Shown here: in pieces, positions 59,159 to 64,000 of the stretch
How positions within the stretch are numbered: position 1 is the stretch's first letter
Layout of the letters: each line of letters opens with the position of its first letter
Assembly: GCA_016946835.1 (NCBI GenBank)
Contig: JACVTC010000102.1
Span: 247,001-311,000 of the forward strand
Direction: 5' to 3'
Length of the DNA: 64,000 bases
Origin: Neocallimastix lanati (nom. inval.)
Lineage: Eukaryota; Neocallimastigomycota; Neocallimastigomycetes; Neocallimastigales; Neocallimastigaceae
Program-made: the position numbers and the translations under genes
The notes under the pieces: generated by a model
Told to the model about the DNA's origin: nothing
Databases searched by the model: none
What the model saw: only the letters and a program-made list of their open reading frames with translations

Positions 59159-60438
59159 AATAAAATAATATAAAATAAAAAATAATATATTTTAACTAAT
59201 ATAAAAGAACATAAAATATTAATATTTTTTTAAAAAAAAAAAAAAAAAAAATTATATATTAATTATTAATAAATACAATGATTGATTTTAAAAATTTTTG
59301 CTAATTGATCATATTTATTAAAAATATTTATACAATACAATATTATTATATATTATTTATGAAAAGTATTAAGTAATGATTTTTAAATATGAATTAAAAA
59401 TTATCAATATTTAATAATAAAAAAAAAAAAAAAAGTATTATTTTTTAAATATGTATTTTTTACGATTTTTTTTTTTTTTTTTTTTTTTATTTTAGATTAG
59501 ATAAAAAAGATTTATTTTTATATATAATTTAATTAATTTATATTCCTTTTTTTTTTTTTTTTTTTTTTTTTTATCATTACTAATATTTATTTATTCTGCA
59601 AAGGTTACTCTATAACCTTGTAAATAGGTTGAATTATTATTCTTTCTCCTAAAATTTATTTTAAATATTTCAATTTTAAATTAAATTCATCGATTAAAAA
59701 TAATTAAATTAAAATTGTTTATATCATATCATGTATAATTATATATAACTATATATATTTTATTTGAATTTAAATTTACATTATTATTATTACTATTATT
59801 ATTATTGTTATTCGTATTATTATTCTTATTATTATAATTTTTTTCTCTTATAAAATGTTCTTGAAAAAATTGTTGGAATATTTCTGACAAAAGAGAAGGA
59901 AATTTTTTTTTTTTATATACTTTATTTTATTTTCTTCCTGGAGAAAAATATATCATTTTAAATTGTTTTCTTTCTTTTTTTTTTATAGTTTTAATATTAT
60001 TATTTTTATTATAGTTTTAATATATATATCCACATATATTTATGAAAATATAAAAATAATTTATATATATATATATAATATAAGAAAGAAAATTTTATTA
60101 GTATAATTAATATGTCAAGGTTTATATGATAATAACTTCATTTTTACACCAGATAATTTGATATAATTTTTTTTTTTTTTTTACGAAAAATCCATTTTAA
60201 TAAAAAATATTGACAAAATAGAACATAATATTATATGTTTAAATACAAATATTATTAATCTATTATTAATTATCAAATGAATAATTAATTTTATATTTTA
60301 TTAAAAAAAAAAAAAAAAAAAAAAAGGATAAAGGAATTGAATATACTTATTTAATTTTAGATACTATTAAGTATTATATAATCCAAATTTAAGATTTAAA
60401 ATTATTTTTAAAAAAATTTTTATATATAATTTATTTGT

Positions 60439-60479
<41 letters not shown>

Positions 60480-60652
60480 CATTTTATATTTATTAATATT
60501 AATTCATTTTTTTTCTAAACTGTATATATAAATAAAAATTATTTTATATTAATATTTATTTAAATAATATAAAAATTTATTTTCAAAAATTAGTATATAT
60601 ATATTTATTTATTTAAAAAAAAATATTGATAGTTCTTTTTTTTTTTTTGTTC
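59159..60652. other. intergenic, AT-rich
   Basis: No gene. A small perfect hairpin (AAGGTTA, 5-base loop, TAACCTT) lies near 59603-59621, downstream of the EF-hand gene; it could belong to its 3' end. The rest is homopolymers and short AT repeats. Confidence 0.6.
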
Positions 60653-60787
60653 CCAACGGAACTGATTAACGGCTACTTCGATTTCCAAGCTTGCTCATCA
60701 TCGCTCACAACTCCTGTGGTCATTAACACGAAGCAGCCGGTGTTTGTACATTGTATACTCTGAACTTCATATACAGTAACCTAATGT
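60653..60787. other. GC-rich island, possible small exon or short retroelement
   Basis: About 135 bases at roughly 45% GC. On the minus strand it follows an intron-acceptor-like ATAAACATTAG and is open for about 35 codons (VYEVQSIQ...DDEQAWKSK) to a stop; after GGGAAC comes an A tract. On the plus strand one frame is also open for about 40 codons. I recognise no family. It may be the last exon of an unfinished gene model, or a short poly(A)-tailed element. Confidence 0.35.
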
Positions 60788-61388
60788 TTATCTATTTATA
60801 TTTTATTTATCTATTTACTTATTTATATATAGATCTATAAATAATATACTATTTAAAAACTTCACAAATATCATTCATTTTTAAAAATTTAACAATTTTT
60901 ATTTAAACTTCTTAAAATAAAAAATTTTTTTTATTTTTATTTACTATTTCTATTTAATTATTTATACTAAATAAATTAATATTGATTATTCAGTTTTTTT
61001 TTTTTTTTTCAATTGTTAAGTGCTTTTAAAAAAATAAAATATTTTAATTATTTGTTATTTGTATTTAAATTAATTATACATTATTTAATATTGAATAAAT
61101 TATTATTATTATTATTATTATTATTTTTTTTTTTTTAGCATCATCAATGTCAAATGAGCATTTTGCATATTATATTTAATACGCCACATAAAGCCTCATT
61201 GGTATAATCTTATTCTGTATATTAGCAATTCTATAGTTGAATTAAATTTTTAAATGTTATTTTCCTTGTTAATTTCTAAAATAATATACGCATTATTAAA
61301 AAAAAAAAAAAAAAAATAAATATATTAACTTCTGTTAATTCAATAATAATTTATATTTAATGATTTATCTAACTTTGAATTAATATTT

Positions 61389-61438
<50 letters not shown>

Positions 61439-61499
61439 ATTTTTCAATTCCTAAGAAAGTTTTAATAAGTAATTTCAAAATATTAAAACTCTTTTTTTT
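60788..61499. other. intergenic with a second minor island (61139-61230)
   Basis: AT-rich. At 61139-61230 a GC-richer stretch follows a T tract; on the minus strand one frame (IANIQNKIIPMRLY) is open between an acceptor-like AACTATAG and a donor-like GTGGCG. It may be linked to the island at 60653. A very long poly(T) lies at about 61392-61437. Confidence 0.35.
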
Positions 61500-62054
61500 T
61501 TTTTTTTTTTTATTTTTATCATCAAAGTAGCCCTTAGAACCATAACAGATTTTATTTAAATTTTTGAAAGTTTCTTTAAATGTTTTTCTTTTTTTAAAAT
61601 TATAATATTTAGAATTAAAAGTTACCTAATTTAATATACATTGAACCAATTAAAATACCTATTACATTTTAATAGTTTTTTTTCTAACAAATTATATTTA
61701 ATACTTTGCAAATTTGAGATATTATTGTATTTTGATGTATCATTTTTAAATAATAATAGTAAGATTGAATCATCATTATTATTTTTATGGGTTACTTTGT
61801 ATATTGCCTCATTAATAAAATTAAATTTATTTTTTAACTTTATTTTCTTCATCTATTATATCATTTAATACTTTATTAGATAAGGGTTGTCTATCATTAT
61901 AAATTTTTAGAAAATATATATTAAAATTATTATTGAAAGCATAATGTTGGAAAATATAATATTTAAAATTTCTTATTCTTAGTTTTCTTAAAAATGAAAA
62001 TATTAAATTGATAGAGAAAGAAGAATGTAATATAATTCGAATTGTTGTGAAGAT
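61500..62054 (-). pseudogene. decayed minus-strand gene, family unknown
   Basis: Three protein-like stretches follow one another on the minus strand in different frames: DRQPLSNKVLNDIIDEENK; then, after one extra A in an A6 run near 61830, INEAIYKVTHKNNNDDS and onward; then, after a stop and frame change near 61625, YYNFKKRKTFKETFK and NKICYGSKGYFDDKNK. The composition is that of the Asn/Lys-rich proteins of this genome. It could be the N-terminal region of an ankyrin-type protein; I cannot name it. Confidence 0.5.
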
Positions 62055-62592
62055 AATAAATTATATAGTAGAATTCCGTGAGATCGGGTCAATGGTTAGC
62101 GCGTATACCCTGAGGTCAATAGTCCGGAGTTCGATTCCACCTTACCACCCATTATAATCCATTTGACAGCCTAACCCTAAATCGAACAAGTCATCGTCTA
62201 CACTATGATCGTGCTACTCAGTTGTACGTATACATTGCCTGAAGCGGGGTGATTCCTGCGTATTGTAAATCCTCATTAGTTAATGTATCTGCGTGTTCAT
62301 CACGTGTTAGGATAGATTTCCTAATTTGGAGAAAGGTAATGTAGTAAATAAATAATAATGTTATAGTGTATGTAGTTGTGGCTTGCCGTATCCATCATCT
62401 TCAAATCTTGTGGTTCTGTAATCTGTGACTGAGAGCGTAGACGCCGAAATGGTATGGCATGGGAGCACTTTGTTGTATCCTGATACACCCGATATAAAGT
62501 TTGTCTGATATTAGTTGTCTGTTGTGGCTGGGATGATATGATCAAGACCTACAAGGGATAGTCTAAAAAAAAAAAAAAAAAAAAATAAATTA
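62055..62592 (+). mobile_element. tRNA-derived SINE-like element with poly(A) tail
   Basis: A 520-bp unit (62064-62583) of near-normal GC content in very AT-rich DNA. An A-box-like GGGTCAATGG (62086-62095) and B-box-like AGTTCGATTCC (62128-62138) sit at tRNA spacing near the 5' end. About 380 bases of unrelated body follow, then a tail of about 20 A. AATAAATTA flanks it on both sides (62055-62063 and 62584-62592), a possible target-site duplication, though low-complexity. The A/B boxes would direct RNA polymerase III transcription. The T-stem no longer pairs, so it is not a functional tRNA. Confidence 0.68.
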
Positions 62593-63527
62593 AGTTTCTA
62601 TGATGAAAATTAATATCGACACCTTTTGATGATAAAAAGTCAGATAATTTTTAAAGAAATTCTTAAAAATGGCTAAAAATAGTGTTTTCATTAAAAGGTC
62701 CATTTCTTGAATGAAATAATTAAAAATAATGATTTTTGTAAAAATAAAGTATAGTATTATATAATTTCAATATTTGTACTATTTTCAATGGTGCAAAAAT
62801 TAAGTTATCAAAATTATCACTATTTAATTTTTTTTTTAAATCAATTTTTTTTTTAACATTATAATTATTTAATACATCATCATTTATTTACTTTATTTTA
62901 TTTTATTTCTTGTTTAAAATAGATATATATATATATATTTATTTATTTATATATATCTTATTTTCATATATTCTTAAATCATTACATTTTTTTCTTATAT
63001 ATATTTAAAGTATTAAAAATATCATATAATGATTAATAAAAAAAAAAGTCTAGTAATAAGTAATATATAATTAAATATAAAATATCACTATATCTCTAAA
63101 GATAGAAGTTTTTAATAATGATTCTAATAAATAATGGTAAAGTCAAAAAAAAAAAAAATATAGTTGTTTTAATTTAAAATTTATTTATAAATTAATTTAA
63201 ATATTTGGAAAAAAATCTACTTTAACTATCCTTATATAACCGTATAAAATGATCAATTTTTAAAACTAGAATATAAAAATAAGATATAAATATTAATTCT
63301 ATTATGAGTTTATTATAATTGAAAGTATTCAACTATATTTATTATTTTTATTATTTATTATAAATTGAAAATTAAATTAAATTTATTACCTGATATATTT
63401 ATTTATTAAAATTATAGTTAAAGTAGAATAACAATTATTATTAGTATAGGATTATTCATATATGTATATATGTATATTGATTCATTTGATACACTAATAC
63501 CATTGTTATTTTAATACTAATGATATA
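62593..63527. other. intergenic with possible ankyrin-like relic
   Basis: No intact gene. Minus-strand translation of about 62595-62720 includes HSRNGPFNENTIFS and SDFLSSKGVDINFHHRNL, the latter like an ankyrin repeat end; stops interrupt it. It adjoins the SINE-like element, so that element may have inserted into a decaying ankyrin-type gene continuing at 61500-62054. The rest is AT-rich. Confidence 0.4.
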
Positions 63528-64000
63528 TTATAATAATGTTTTTGAAGTTAAAAAAGTTTTTCTTGAATTTGTATCTAAAATACTGGATTTCATTGTGCTT
63601 TCAACATTTGATTTATTATTTGTATTGAAAGTAGTTGCATTTGTTGTTGACATTTCACTGGTTTCATTACCAGAATTAAATTTAAGCAAATCATTAATCA
63701 TTTCTTCTTCTTTAGTTTTCCTTTTACTAGAAATTTCAAACCAAACACTAACAAAGTACATATAAATGTGTTTCAATATAAACATCAGAAGTACAGTAAA
63801 CGGACATAGGCATTCCAGATAATAACTATTTTTATTTATCATTAGAATAAGAAATAGCGCGAAAAAAGCAACCCCGTCTAGGGATAAATTATAGAGCATA
63901 CTTTTCATGTAGGGACGAATGGCTTTGATGTTAAATTCTAAAATCAAAAAAACAATTAATATAAGAAATAGGATAACATGAAATGCTAATTCTATAATCA
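63528..64000 (-). CDS. multi-pass membrane protein, C-terminal part
   Basis: The frame is open from the window end to a stop at 63528; about 156 residues are visible. Three hydrophobic segments are seen (around AFHVILFLILIVFLIL, GVAFFALFLILMI and FTVLLMFILKHIYMYFVSVWF). A polar Ser/Thr/Asn-rich cytoplasmic-type tail with KRKTKEEE follows. This resembles the last membrane helices and tail of a seven-helix receptor, but three helices are not enough to assign a family. A TTTTAG at about 63939 could be a splice acceptor, though the frame is open through it. Confidence 0.6.
   Translation of the reverse strand, partial: IIELAFHVILFLILIVFLILEFNIKAIRPYMKSMLYNLSLDGVAFFALFLILMINKNSYYLECLCPFTVLLMFILKHIYMYFVSVWFEISSKRKTKEEEMINDLLKFNSGNETSEMSTTNATTFNTNNKSNVESTMKSSILDTNSRKTFLTSKTLL

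Noticed and set aside
60653-60787. Known spliceosomal or signal-recognition RNA
   Set aside because: Compared from memory with U1-U6, U3 and SRP RNA signatures; no convincing match.
62078-62150. True tRNA gene
   Set aside because: A and B boxes are present, but the T-stem and acceptor stem do not pair and no sound anticodon stem forms; better read as the head of a SINE-like element.
62321-62545. 74-codon minus-strand frame
   Set aside because: Lies wholly within the SINE-like element body; no protein features.

Overview
The window reads as nuclear DNA of an anaerobic gut fungus (Neocallimastigomycota). The evidence is extreme AT-richness, with homopolymer A/T tracts and AT microsatellites between genes; short AT-rich spliceosomal introns; secreted polysaccharide-active enzymes; a secreted CotH-family protein; and bacterial-looking genes in a eukaryotic genome (lichenase, Rpn-type nuclease). 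No prokaryotic operon structure is visible. Species assignment is inference.

Layout. 1-12.3 kb: two different Ty3/gypsy-type LTR retrotransposons on the + strand. The first lacks its 5' end because of the window edge. The second has lost its 3' end. Both place an exact TTTAAAC slippery heptamer just before the gag stop, with pol open in the -1 frame, and a 23-nt primer-binding site is visible for the second. 13.0-14.3 kb: an ankyrin-repeat gene. 14.8-15.4 kb: the 3' end of a decayed copia-type element with its LTR, on the minus strand. 16.8-20.5 kb: a three-exon gene (minus) for a secreted CotH-kinase-family protein carrying four about 125-residue repeats ahead of the kinase-like domain. 22.2-23.3 kb: a broken Rpn/PD-(D/E)XK nuclease-transposase gene.

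25.1-44.3 kb is the centre of the window: six intact, nearly identical secreted GH16 lichenase genes (licA type) plus one collapsed copy, all on the minus strand, each with the same TATA box about 240-290 bp upstream. The array grew by whole-segment duplication: one two-gene segment (28.4-32.8 kb) recurs at 39.8-45.15 kb, and in the first copy one gene was almost completely deleted. One end of the duplicated segment falls in a perfect 24-bp inverted repeat.

46.5-49.3 kb: a two-exon gene (minus) for an Agd3-like (CE18) secreted polysaccharide deacetylase with a Thr-rich, Lys-rich tail. 49.3-57.8 kb: a gene desert with a 7-bp AT satellite, a small GC-rich island and an ankyrin relic. 57.8-59.2 kb: a four-exon EF-hand protein gene. 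60.6-62.6 kb: GC-richer islands in an AT background, one of them a tRNA-derived SINE-like element with A/B boxes, poly(A) tail and candidate target-site duplication, lying next to a decayed minus-strand gene. The window ends inside a multi-pass membrane-protein gene (minus).

Functionally, the expressed genes fit a plant-fibre degrader: lichenases for mixed-linkage beta-glucan, a secreted CotH protein and a cell-wall or extracellular polysaccharide deacetylase. The rest is dominated by transposon remnants and segmental duplication. Coordinates of spliced genes were worked out by hand from splice signals and reading phase; no database search was run.
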